Assembly (NCBI GenBank): GCA_900550345.1
Contig: URRX01000011.1
Location: 1 to 18,872 of the forward strand
Length of the DNA: 18,872 bases
Direction of reading: 5' to 3'
Origin: an uncultured Anaerococcus sp.
GTDB taxonomy: Bacteria > Bacillota > Clostridia > Tissierellales > Peptoniphilaceae
Each line of letters opens with the position of its first letter. The first letter of the stretch is position 1. Shown one piece after another: positions 8,098 through 13,073 of the stretch. The position numbers and the translations under genes were made by a program. The notes beneath the pieces are model-generated. The model was given only the letters and a program-made list of their open reading frames with translations. It was not told where the DNA came from and did not search any database.

Positions 8098-9459
8098 ATG
8101 GAGAAAAGAAAAAGTATTGATCTAACAAAAGATAATATTAGAAAATCTTTGATAGTTTTATCTATACCCTTGACTCTTACAGCTTTTGTTCAAATTGCAT
8201 ATACTTTGGTTGATATGGTTTGGATTGGAAGAATTGGATCAAATGCTGTTGCTGCAGTTGGAGTTTCTTATTTTTTGGCTTGGATTGCTGAAGCTCTTTC
8301 TTTGATTGCAAAAATTGGTGGAGGGGTTTATGCTTCTCAAGCTTATGGTAGAAAAGATGAAAAGCTTACGTCTTTGATTCTTCAAAATGGATATTTTCAA
8401 GGATTTATTACTTCAATTATTTACATAGTTTTAATTTTAACTTTTAAAACCTATATTATTGATTTTTATAAGCTTGGAAAGGAAGTGTCTGATTTCGCTA
8501 ATCAATATCTTTCTATTACTACTTTAGGTTATTTGTTTGTTTTTTTAAATCCTATTTTCTCCCAGGCCTTTTATTCTATTGGTGAAAGTGTCACTCCTTT
8601 TAAAATAAATACAATTGGCCTTGTTTTAAATATTATTTTGGACCCTCTTTTTATTTTTGGCCTTGGGCCAATTCAAGCCATGGGGATAAGGGGAGCTGCT
8701 ATTGCAACTGTTACAGGTCAGGCTACTGTTTTTATTATTTTTTTATTTGTCATGAAAAGAAAGGATGGGGTTATAAAAAATTCTTTGGAAAATTTCACCC
8801 TTTCTACAAAATGGCAAAAAAGAATTTTTAAACTTGGTCTTCCAGTTTCTTTTATAAGCGGTATCCACGCCCTTATAACTATAATTTTAAATAAACTTAT
8901 GGCAGGTTTTGGGCCAAAACCAGTTGCGGTTTATTCTATAGGAAGTCAACTTGAATCAATTTCTTGGAAAACTACTGAAGGTTGCCAAGCTGTAATTCAA
9001 TCCTTAATTGCCCAAAACTATGGGGCAGGCCTTGTCGATAGGGTAAAAAAAGGTGTGAAAGAAAGTTTGAAACTTGTTGGAACTATTGGTCTGATCGCAA
9101 CAATTATTCTTTTTGGATTTAGAAATTCTTTGTTTAAAGTTTTTGTTCCTGGAGATATAGAAACGATTAATTTGGGGGCAAAATATTTGGCTATTCTTTC
9201 AGCAAGTCAACTTATGATGTCGTTAGAAATTGGATCGACTGGAGTTTTTCAAGGCTTATCTGATACAAGAACTCCATCTGCTATTTCAGTAATTTTTAAT
9301 GCAGCAAGAATTCCAATATCATTTTTATTAATTCCATATTTTGGAGTTTTGGGAATTTGGTTATCAATGACTATAACATCAATAATAAAAGGAATACTTT
9401 CTTTATTTTTATTGAGAAAGAAGATGAAAAAGAACTTAAAATTTGCAGAATTCAAATAA
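8098..9459 (+). CDS. MATE-family multidrug/toxin efflux protein
   Basis: This 453-residue integral membrane protein has about twelve hydrophobic segments in two repeated halves. The family hallmarks are the N-terminal segment SIPLTLTAFVQIAYTLVDMV and, downstream, NPIFSQAFYSIGES, ILDPLFIFGLG and GVFQGLSDTRTPS. MATE proteins export cationic compounds in exchange for Na+ or H+, but the substrate here is unknown. The start is well supported by AAGGAAAGGAG before the ATG. The gene has its own promoter and ends in a hairpin next to a palindromic element. Confidence 0.92.
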   Translation: MEKRKSIDLTKDNIRKSLIVLSIPLTLTAFVQIAYTLVDMVWIGRIGSNAVAAVGVSYFLAWIAEALSLIAKIGGGVYASQAYGRKDEKLTSLILQNGYFQGFITSIIYIVLILTFKTYIIDFYKLGKEVSDFANQYLSITTLGYLFVFLNPIFSQAFYSIGESVTPFKINTIGLVLNIILDPLFIFGLGPIQAMGIRGAAIATVTGQATVFIIFLFVMKRKDGVIKNSLENFTLSTKWQKRIFKLGLPVSFISGIHALITIILNKLMAGFGPKPVAVYSIGSQLESISWKTTEGCQAVIQSLIAQNYGAGLVDRVKKGVKESLKLVGTIGLIATIILFGFRNSLFKVFVPGDIETINLGAKYLAILSASQLMMSLEIGSTGVFQGLSDTRTPSAISVIFNAARIPISFLLIPYFGVLGIWLSMTITSIIKGILSLFLLRKKMKKNLKFAEFK

Positions 9460-9460
9460 A

Positions 9461-9481
9461 AAAACCACCAATTAGGTGGTT
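9461..9481 (+). terminator. Hairpin after the MATE gene (terminator lacking a T-run)
   Basis: AACCACC (9463-9469) pairs with GGTGGTT (9475-9481) around the loop AATTA, directly after the stop codon. No T-run follows; the next bases are CAGACTG. The T-tract may have been displaced by insertion of the adjacent repeat element. Confidence 0.55.
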
Positions 9482-9745
9482 CAGACTGTTGAAAAACTAA
9501 ATTTTCACACATTTCGAGCGAACGTAGTGAGTCGAGAAATCTCATGAGATCTCTCCATGCGTTCGTTTCACTCACACTAAAACATGTTTGCTACGAAAAC
9601 TTCTTCATGATTTAGCACTTAGTTTTAGGGATAAATATGCCAAATCAAGGCATATTTATCCCTAAAACTAGTTCGAGAGCACTGAAGAATTCACCTAGTA
9701 AATGAGTTTTAGTAGTCGAGAGATTTCATAAAACTTTCAGCATCT
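9482..9745. repeat. MITE/REP-like non-coding palindromic element
   Basis: About 260 nt without a credible reading frame lie between the convergent MATE and HAD genes. At the centre is a perfect 22-bp inverted repeat (9620-9641 and 9649-9670) around the 7-nt loop AAATCAA. Pairing continues outward imperfectly. For example, ACTAAAAC and CTTCTTCA on the left (about 9577-9606) match sequences on the right arm (about 9675-9713), and GTTGAAAA near the left end resembles CTGAAAGTTTT at the right end. The left arm has a further hairpin around ATCTCATGAGAT, flanked by GCGAACG and CGTTCG. Base composition is less AT-rich than the surroundings. The exact ends are uncertain, and no target duplication is obvious. 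Confidence 0.65.
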
Positions 9746-9746
9746 T

Positions 9747-10400
9747 TTATAAATTTTTAATTTTTTCCATATCTATATCTTTGATATTATCAAGAATTAT
9801 ATCGGCTTCTTTTTTTATCTCTTCCCATTCATTTTGGTTATAAGGGAAGTCTTTTATTCCTACGGTTTTTATTCCAAGTTTTTTTGCAGATTTTATAGCA
9901 TAAAGGGCGTCATCAAATAAAACAGCTTCTTCTGCTTTTATGTTATATTTATCAAGGGCATTTTGCCAATATCCATTTTCATTTTTTTTGAAACCAATGC
10001 TATCAGGTGTTTGAATAAAATCAAATAAATTAAAAAGATTTAATCTGTTTAGGGCGTTTTCTAGGTGAACTTTGTCAGTTGATGAACAAATACACATATC
10101 ATAGCCTTGTTTTTTTAATTTTCTTAAAATTTCTTCAGCCCCAACTTTTGGCATAAGAGAATTTCTGTAAGCCTTAAAAACTGTATCTGAAAAATAATTT
10201 ATTAATTCTTCCTCACTTTTTTCTGGACAAACATTCTTATTTAGCCATCTTACAGTGTCAATAAAAGTTAAGGCTTCAATTTGTCCTTTTTGTTCAGTTG
10301 TTAGTTTAAAATTATAATGATCCAACAATTTTCCAATAGGTTCTAGCCAAATATGCATAGAATCTAGAATAGTTCCGTCACAATCAAATAATAATTTCAT
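9747..10400 (-). CDS. HAD-superfamily hydrolase (phosphatase-like)
   Basis: The product has 217 residues. Motif I is LLFDCDGT (nucleophile Asp6, acid/base Asp8), motif II is the serine in CICSSTDK (about 106-107), motif III is Lys138/139, and motif IV is the aspartate pair FDDA (163-164). A helical cap domain lies between motifs I and II (about residues 14-80), as in the phosphoglycolate phosphatase/beta-phosphoglucomutase subgroup. The substrate cannot be told. Its ATG follows AAGGAG and lies 16 nt after the stop of the upstream acetyltransferase gene, so the two are co-transcribed. Its stop codon abuts the palindromic element, and no separate terminator is visible. Confidence 0.85.
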   Translation of the reverse strand: MKLLFDCDGTILDSMHIWLEPIGKLLDHYNFKLTTEQKGQIEALTFIDTVRWLNKNVCPEKSEEELINYFSDTVFKAYRNSLMPKVGAEEILRKLKKQGYDMCICSSTDKVHLENALNRLNLFNLFDFIQTPDSIGFKKNENGYWQNALDKYNIKAEEAVLFDDALYAIKSAKKLGIKTVGIKDFPYNQNEWEEIKKEADIILDNIKDIDMEKIKNL

Positions 10401-10416
10401 AAAATCTCCTTAAAAT

Positions 10417-10956
10417 TTATGTCAGTTTAATATTTTCTTCAATGTAAGCTTTTGGGAAAATTGAAGTCAATAAATCCATGTAGTGGTTAAAATCAATAAT
10501 TTTGTTAAGACTCATTAATTCAAGATCCACACCAAACCAAGAAATGTTTATATCAGTTTGTTTAAAACCAAGATTTTCATAAAATTTCTTTCTTTTTTGT
10601 CTTTGTAAAAGATTGTTAGCATCACTTACACAAGGTTCAATTTCAATAATTATTGTTTTATTTTCCATCTTATTTAAAAGGTCAATAGCTTTTGAGCCAA
10701 GACTTAAACCTCTGTAATCACTTTTTATTGCAAAATAATCAATCAAAAGTATATCATCACCATCAGAATCAAGAGTTATAAACATACCCACAAATTCATC
10801 ATCCAATAAAATTGGGATGATTCTTCCGTAACCATTTTGGCAAACTTTTATAATTTGCTTCATTGGTTTTCTTTCAGCTTTTGGAAAAGCTTCTATATAT
10901 AAATTATTAATTTCGTCTAAAAATTCTAAGTATGAGTTAGATAAAGTTAAATTCAT
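10417..10956 (-). CDS. GNAT-family N-acetyltransferase
   Basis: The 179-residue product looks like a GNAT acyl-CoA-dependent acetyltransferase. The core strand-turn IDYFAIKSDYRGLSLGSKAI (about residues 69-88) holds the acetyl-CoA pyrophosphate-binding motif in the form R-G-x-x-x-G-S. Near the C-terminal half, KKFYENLGFKQT is the usual GNAT motif B. The N-terminal EAFPKAERKP is typical of this subfamily. The substrate is unknown. AAAGGA precedes the ATG, and the gene heads an operon with the downstream HAD gene. Confidence 0.8.
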   Translation of the reverse strand: MNLTLSNSYLEFLDEINNLYIEAFPKAERKPMKQIIKVCQNGYGRIIPILLDDEFVGMFITLDSDGDDILLIDYFAIKSDYRGLSLGSKAIDLLNKMENKTIIIEIEPCVSDANNLLQRQKRKKFYENLGFKQTDINISWFGVDLELMSLNKIIDFNHYMDLLTSIFPKAYIEENIKLT

Positions 10957-10988
10957 AAAATTCCTTTCATGTAATCGCTATAAAAATC

Positions 10989-11016
10989 ATTATACTAATA
11001 AAAAGGCTCTATTCAA
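10989..11016 (-). promoter_or_regulatory. Promoter of the GNAT-HAD operon
   Basis: Read on the minus strand, TTGAAT (11011-11016) is followed after 16 nt by TATAAT (10989-10994). Transcription should start near 10982. Confidence 0.7.
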
Positions 11017-11041
11017 GCTATTTAGCCAATCTGTTCCAGTA

Positions 11042-11050
11042 TGCTATAAT
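11042..11050 (+). promoter_or_regulatory. Extended -10 promoter of the chromate-type transporter genes
   Basis: TGCTATAAT (11042-11050) is a consensus extended -10 box. The -35 region (TTAGCC at 11022-11027) is weak. The leader is very short, about 15-20 nt, and runs straight into the AAGGAG ribosome binding site. Confidence 0.65.
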
Positions 11051-11071
11051 AAATTTATAAGGAGAATTAAA

Positions 11072-11605
11072 ATGAAAATATTATTAGATCTATACATAAC
11101 ATTTTTTAAAATAGGGGCCTTTACCTTTGGAGGAGGCTATGCTATGCTTCCGCTTTTGCAAAGGGAATTGGTCGATAAAAGAAAATGGATTACAGAAGAA
11201 GAAATGCTAGATTATTATGCGATTGGACAGACAACTCCTGGAATAATTGCCGTAAATACTTCAACATTTTGTGGGAGAAAAAGAAAGGGAAATTTGGGAG
11301 GAATAATTGCATCATTGGGATTTATTACTCCATCAATAATAATAATTACTATTATTGCAAATTTTTTAAAAGAATTTTCCAATTTGCTTTTAATCCAACA
11401 CGCCTTTGCTGGAATTAGAATTGCAGTTTCAGCCTTAGTTTTAAATACAGTAATAAATATGGTAAAAAAAACTGCCAATACAAAAATAAAAATTTTAATA
11501 TTTGTATTAACTTTTATCGCTATTGGAATATTTTCAATTTCACCAATAATTATTGTTATAGCTTGTGGGATTTTTGGAATTGTTTTTGGAGGAAAATATG
11601 CTTAG
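11072..11605 (+). CDS. Short-chain chromate (CHR) transporter family protein, first subunit
   Basis: This 177-residue membrane protein is one half of a two-gene CHR transporter. Family motifs are FGGGYAMLPLLQRELVDKRKW near the N-terminus and AIGQTTPGIIAVNTSTFCG, followed by hydrophobic segments. Long CHR proteins fuse two such domains. Here the halves are separate overlapping genes, the usual short-chain layout, and presumably form a heterodimer. Despite the family name, transport of chromate or another oxyanion is not shown by the sequence. The ribosome binding site is AAGGAG. Confidence 0.87.
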   Translation: MKILLDLYITFFKIGAFTFGGGYAMLPLLQRELVDKRKWITEEEMLDYYAIGQTTPGIIAVNTSTFCGRKRKGNLGGIIASLGFITPSIIIITIIANFLKEFSNLLLIQHAFAGIRIAVSALVLNTVINMVKKTANTKIKILIFVLTFIAIGIFSISPIIIVIACGIFGIVFGGKYA

Positions 11606-12158
11606 GTTGATGTGGGAATTTTTCAAAACTGGACTTTTTGCAATTGGAGGAGGGATGGCAACTTTTCCTTTCCTACAAAAAATGGCAGAAAATTATGATT
11701 GGTTTACTAGCGAAGAATTATTAGATATGATTGCAGTTTCAGAATCAACTCCTGGAGCAATTGGAATAAATGTTGCAAGTTTTGCAGGATATAAGGCTTA
11801 CGGAATTGTTGGGGCAATTCTTGCAACTTTCTCCTTGATATTGCCTGCAATAATTATAATTTTAATAATAGCAAAATCTATGGATAAATTTAAAACATCT
11901 CTTACAGTGAAAAATGCCTTTGAATTTATAAGACCATCAACAGCAGGCCTTATCTTGGGAGCTATGTTGAATGTAATGGTAATTTCCTTATTTAACGTAA
12001 AATTATACCAAAAAACGGGAAATTTCCTTGACTTATTTCAATTAATCCAGCTTGTTTTATTCCTTGGATTTTTATTTTTACTAAGAAAATACAAAAAAAT
12101 CCACCCCTTATTAATAATAGGGATGGGTGCAGTTTTTGGGATTGTTTTTAAATTGTAA
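11598..12158 (+). CDS. Short-chain chromate (CHR) transporter family protein, second subunit
   Basis: This is the partner subunit, 186 residues from the chosen ATG at 11598. The motifs parallel the first subunit: FAIGGGMATFPFLQKMAENYDW and AVSESTPGAIGINVASFAG. A longer reading is possible from an ATG at 11565, but that one lies inside the upstream gene without a ribosome binding site, whereas 11598 follows GGAGG. It overlaps the upstream stop codon by 8 nt, so translation is probably coupled. A bidirectional terminator follows immediately. Confidence 0.87.
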   Translation: MLRLMWEFFKTGLFAIGGGMATFPFLQKMAENYDWFTSEELLDMIAVSESTPGAIGINVASFAGYKAYGIVGAILATFSLILPAIIIILIIAKSMDKFKTSLTVKNAFEFIRPSTAGLILGAMLNVMVISLFNVKLYQKTGNFLDLFQLIQLVLFLGFLFLLRKYKKIHPLLIIGMGAVFGIVFKL

Positions 12159-12187
12159 AAAGCAGGAATTTATACTCCTGCTTTTTT
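12157..12187. terminator. Bidirectional terminator between the CHR genes and the 95-residue gene
   Basis: GCAGGA (12162-12167) pairs with TCCTGC (12176-12181), flanked by an A-run on the left and a T-run on the right. It serves both the CHR pair (+) and the leftward gene ending at 12192. The stem is the same as those of the two terminators in the toxin-antitoxin loci downstream. Confidence 0.85.
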
Positions 12188-12191
12188 AAAA

Positions 12192-12479
12192 TTAAAATCT
12201 TGTAGGTAAAATCATTGCAAAATATGCCTTCCACCTGTATTTTAAAATTATTTTCATAAAATCACCTAAAAGTTTTGAGTCCTTATTGTCATAAAGGGCA
12301 TTTCTTAAATGAGGATAGAGCTTGTAGGAGGCATAGTTTATATTTGTCTTATTATTTGATAATTCTTTATATTGGTCTAAAATTTTTTTCCTACAAGTTT
12401 CAGTTAAATTTAAATTTTTATCATTGTAAATTTCGTGAAGTTTTTCCATAAAATATTTTTGTTTTTCTTTTTTTCTCAT
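12192..12479 (-). CDS. Hypothetical 95-residue basic helical protein
   Basis: I do not recognise this protein with confidence. It is small, lysine-rich and predicted mostly helical, with no signal peptide and no clear membrane segment apart from a mildly hydrophobic C-terminus (AYFAMILPTRF). The ATG follows GAGGTAG with 6-7 nt spacing, so it is probably translated. The size and helical pattern (for example the YKLYPHLRNAL segment) loosely recall bacteriocin immunity proteins of the enterocin A type, but this is a weak impression. A minus-strand -10 (TATAAT at 12512-12517) overlaps the + strand -10 of the neighbouring toxin locus, so the two could be divergently transcribed from one AT-rich palindrome. 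Confidence 0.6.
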   Translation of the reverse strand: MRKKEKQKYFMEKLHEIYNDKNLNLTETCRKKILDQYKELSNNKTNINYASYKLYPHLRNALYDNKDSKLLGDFMKIILKYRWKAYFAMILPTRF

Positions 12480-12504
12480 AAATCTACCTCTAATTTTATT
12501 AATT

Positions 12505-12513
12505 TGATATAAT
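12505..12513 (+). promoter_or_regulatory. Extended -10 promoter of toxin locus 1
   Basis: TGATATAAT is an extended -10 box without a recognisable -35. Six bases after it the sequence GTTATC begins (12520), the likely 5' end of the toxin mRNA. Locus 2 has the same -10 to GTTATC spacing. Confidence 0.7.
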
Positions 12514-12524
12514 TATAACGTTAT

Positions 12525-12542
12525 CATTCCCATTCCCATTCC
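12525..12542 (+). repeat. Three tandem CATTCC hexamers in the toxin 1 leader
   Basis: CATTCC occurs three times in direct tandem. These pyrimidine-rich repeats are partly complementary to the purine-rich ribosome binding site GGGAGGGG (12553-12560). For example, TTCCC at 12533-12537 can pair with GGGAG at 12553-12557. They may mask the site. Confidence 0.55.
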
Positions 12543-12560
12543 GATAGCAGAAGGGAGGGG

Positions 12561-12585
12561 TTCCATGAAATGTTTATATTCTTTT
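12561..12585 (+). repeat. Direct repeats DRa/DRb, toxin-side copy, locus 1
   Basis: TTCCATGAA (12561-12569, covering the start codon) and TATATTCTTTT (12575-12585, early codons) both recur in the same order and orientation downstream of the terminator, at 12703-12711 and 12714-12724. The downstream copies are transcribed from the opposite strand, so the antisense RNA would be complementary to the translation start of the toxin mRNA. Confidence 0.8.
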
Positions 12586-12663
12586 CTAATATCTATTTTG
12601 GCTGGTGTAATTACTCATTGCATAAGCAAATGGTTAGATATATATTATAAGAATGATAACTAG
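12565..12663 (+). CDS. Small hydrophobic peptide, Fst-like type I toxin candidate 1
   Basis: A 32-residue peptide beginning MKCLYSFLISILAGVITHC and ending KWLDIYYKNDN. It has one membrane-spanning stretch (about residues 4-20), then a basic residue, W-L-D and a charged tail. This is the general pattern of Fst/Ldr-type toxins. The ATG follows a strong GGGAGGGG site. The second locus encodes a related peptide sharing SILAG, the His, K-aromatic-LD, Tyr and the terminal Asp-Asn. Its leader, direct repeats, terminator and convergent minus-strand promoter match a par-type toxin-antitoxin module. Toxicity is inferred, and assignment to the Fst family rests on architecture more than on sequence identity. 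Confidence 0.75.
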   Translation: MKCLYSFLISILAGVITHCISKWLDIYYKNDN

Positions 12664-12666
12664 CCT

Positions 12667-12700
12667 AAAAAAAGCAGGAGGGGCAACTCCTGCTTTTTTT
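12667..12700. terminator. Bidirectional terminator of toxin locus 1
   Basis: GCAGGAG (12674-12680) pairs with CTCCTGC (12687-12693) around loop GGGCAA, with seven A on the left and seven T on the right. It can end both the rightward toxin mRNA and the leftward antisense RNA. Confidence 0.92.
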
Positions 12701-12702
12701 GA

Positions 12703-12724
12703 TTCCATGAATCTATATTCTTTT
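12703..12724 (+). repeat. Direct repeats DRa/DRb, antitoxin-side copy, locus 1
   Basis: TTCCATGAA (12703-12711) and TATATTCTTTT (12714-12724) are exact copies of the toxin-side repeats at 12561-12585, with a spacing of 2 nt here instead of 5 nt. Confidence 0.8.
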
Positions 12725-12734
12725 ACTCAAAAGC

Positions 12735-12762
12735 ATTATACTCATTAGATATAAAAAATCAA
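12735..12762 (-). promoter_or_regulatory. Promoter of antisense RNA, locus 1
   Basis: Read on the minus strand, TTGATT (12757-12762) is followed after 16 nt by TATAAT (12735-12740). The same -35, spacer and -10 occur at the promoter of the ATPase riboswitch (15892-15919). Confidence 0.75.
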
Positions 12763-12801
12763 TAAGATTTTTTTAAAGATAAAACTTAGAAATAAAAATT
12801 A

Positions 12802-12810
12802 TGATATACT
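12802..12810 (+). promoter_or_regulatory. Extended -10 promoter of toxin locus 2
   Basis: TGATATACT is an extended -10 box, with no good -35. GTTATCGTC begins six bases later (12817), the same geometry as in locus 1. Confidence 0.7.
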
Positions 12811-12827
12811 ATTTTTGTTATCGTCAA

Positions 12828-12848
12828 CCTAAACTGGTAACAGTTAGG
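12828..12848 (+). promoter_or_regulatory. Leader hairpin masking the ribosome binding site of toxin 2
   Basis: CCTAAACTG (12828-12836) pairs with CAGTTAGG (12841-12848) with one bulged A and loop GTAA. The right arm contains the start of the Shine-Dalgarno sequence AGGGGGTGAT (12846-12855), so the folded leader would limit ribosome entry. Confidence 0.6.
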
Positions 12849-12851
12849 GGG

Positions 12852-12877
12852 TGATTGGTTTGTTCATATCTCTAGTA
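12852..12877 (+). repeat. Direct repeats DRa/DRb, toxin-side copy, locus 2
   Basis: TGATTGGTT (12852-12860, running from the Shine-Dalgarno region into the start codon) and TTCATATCTCT (12863-12873, then AGTA) recur downstream at 12984-12992 and 13000-13010. The sequences are unrelated to the repeats of locus 1 although their positions are equivalent. Confidence 0.8.
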
Positions 12878-12949
12878 CTTTCTATCTTAGCGGGTATAAT
12901 TTGCCACTATATTTGCAAATTTTTAGATAGATATATTGACGATAATTAG
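12860..12949 (+). CDS. Small hydrophobic peptide, Fst-like type I toxin candidate 2
   Basis: A 29-residue peptide from a TTG start: MFISLVLSILAGIICHYICK followed by FLDRYIDDN. One membrane segment is followed by K-F-L-D and an acidic tail, as in toxin candidate 1. A GTG at 12851 is in frame, but it forms part of the very strong Shine-Dalgarno sequence AGGGGGTGAT (9 of 10 matches to the full anti-SD complement). TTG at 12860, 8 nt after the G-run, is therefore the likelier start. The gene sits between an extended -10 promoter and a bidirectional terminator, with a convergent antisense promoter. Too short for standard gene callers, it would often be missed. Confidence 0.75.
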   Translation: MFISLVLSILAGIICHYICKFLDRYIDDN

Positions 12950-12951
12950 GC

Positions 12952-12984
12952 AAAAAAAGCAGGAGTTGCCGCTCCTGCTTTTTT
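12952..12984. terminator. Bidirectional terminator of toxin locus 2
   Basis: GCAGGAG (12959-12965) pairs with CTCCTGC (12972-12978) around loop TTGCCG, with seven A on the left and six T on the right. The stem is identical to that of locus 1, but the loop differs. Confidence 0.92.
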
Positions 12985-13014
12985 GATTGGTTGTATACTT
13001 TCATATCTCTTAGT
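12952..13014 (-). ncRNA. Predicted antisense antitoxin RNA of locus 2 (RNA II-like)
   Basis: A minus-strand promoter (13021-13048) should start an RNA near 13014 that ends at the shared terminator, about 60 nt. It contains the complements of DRb and DRa of locus 2 ahead of the terminator hairpin. From the start site to the terminator edge is about 30 nt, against 28 nt in locus 1. The ends are predicted, not measured. Confidence 0.7.
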
Positions 13015-13015
13015 A
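12984..13015 (+). repeat. Direct repeats DRa/DRb, antitoxin-side copy, locus 2
   Basis: TGATTGGTT (12984-12992) and TTCATATCTCT (13000-13010) are exact copies of 12852-12860 and 12863-12873. AGTA follows after one extra T. Confidence 0.8.
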
Positions 13016-13020
13016 ACTAC

Positions 13021-13048
13021 ATTATACTAATTAAGCAAAAAAAAGCAA
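13021..13048 (-). promoter_or_regulatory. Promoter of antisense RNA, locus 2
   Basis: Read on the minus strand, TTGCTT (13043-13048) is followed after 16 nt by TATAAT (13021-13026). The -35 lies within the terminator of the ATPase gene, so the antisense promoter and that terminator share DNA. Confidence 0.65.
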
Positions 13049-13069
13049 GAATTAAAACTCTTGCTTTTT
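13040..13069 (-). terminator. Terminator of the P-type ATPase gene
   Basis: Inverted arms AAAAAGCAAGA (13040-13050) and TCTTGCTTTTT (13059-13069) lie directly downstream of the ATPase stop codon and form a stem with a U-run on the minus strand. Confidence 0.88.
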
Positions 13070-13073
13070 AAAA

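Larger units (their letters stand above)
12667..12728 (-). ncRNA. Predicted antisense antitoxin RNA of locus 1 (RNA II-like)
   Basis: A promoter on the minus strand (12735-12762) should start an RNA near 12728 that ends at the shared terminator, about 60 nt long. In order it carries the complement of DRb, the complement of DRa, and the terminator hairpin, whose loop is complementary to that of the toxin mRNA. Size, order and convergent layout match RNA II of the pAD1 par locus. The ends are predicted from promoter and terminator positions, not measured. Confidence 0.7.

Noticed and set aside
9249..9575. 108-codon leftward frame overlapping the end of the MATE gene and the palindromic element
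   Set aside because: It is antisense to conserved MATE sequence and runs into repeat DNA, with no plausible start signal.
9482..9745. CRISPR array or tRNA/rRNA fragment in the repeat-rich gap
   Set aside because: The repeats are inverted rather than regularly spaced direct repeats, and no cloverleaf or rRNA-like sequence is present.
12851..12859. GTG at 12851 as the start of toxin candidate 2
   Set aside because: The GTG is part of the AGGGGGTGAT Shine-Dalgarno sequence itself. TTG at 12860 has proper spacing and gives a peptide aligning better with candidate 1.
12561..13015. The paired repeats as target-site duplications or remnants of an insertion sequence
   Set aside because: Two different repeat pairs per locus at functional positions (start codon and antisense RNA), repeated in both loci with different sequences, fit antisense pairing far better than transposition scars.
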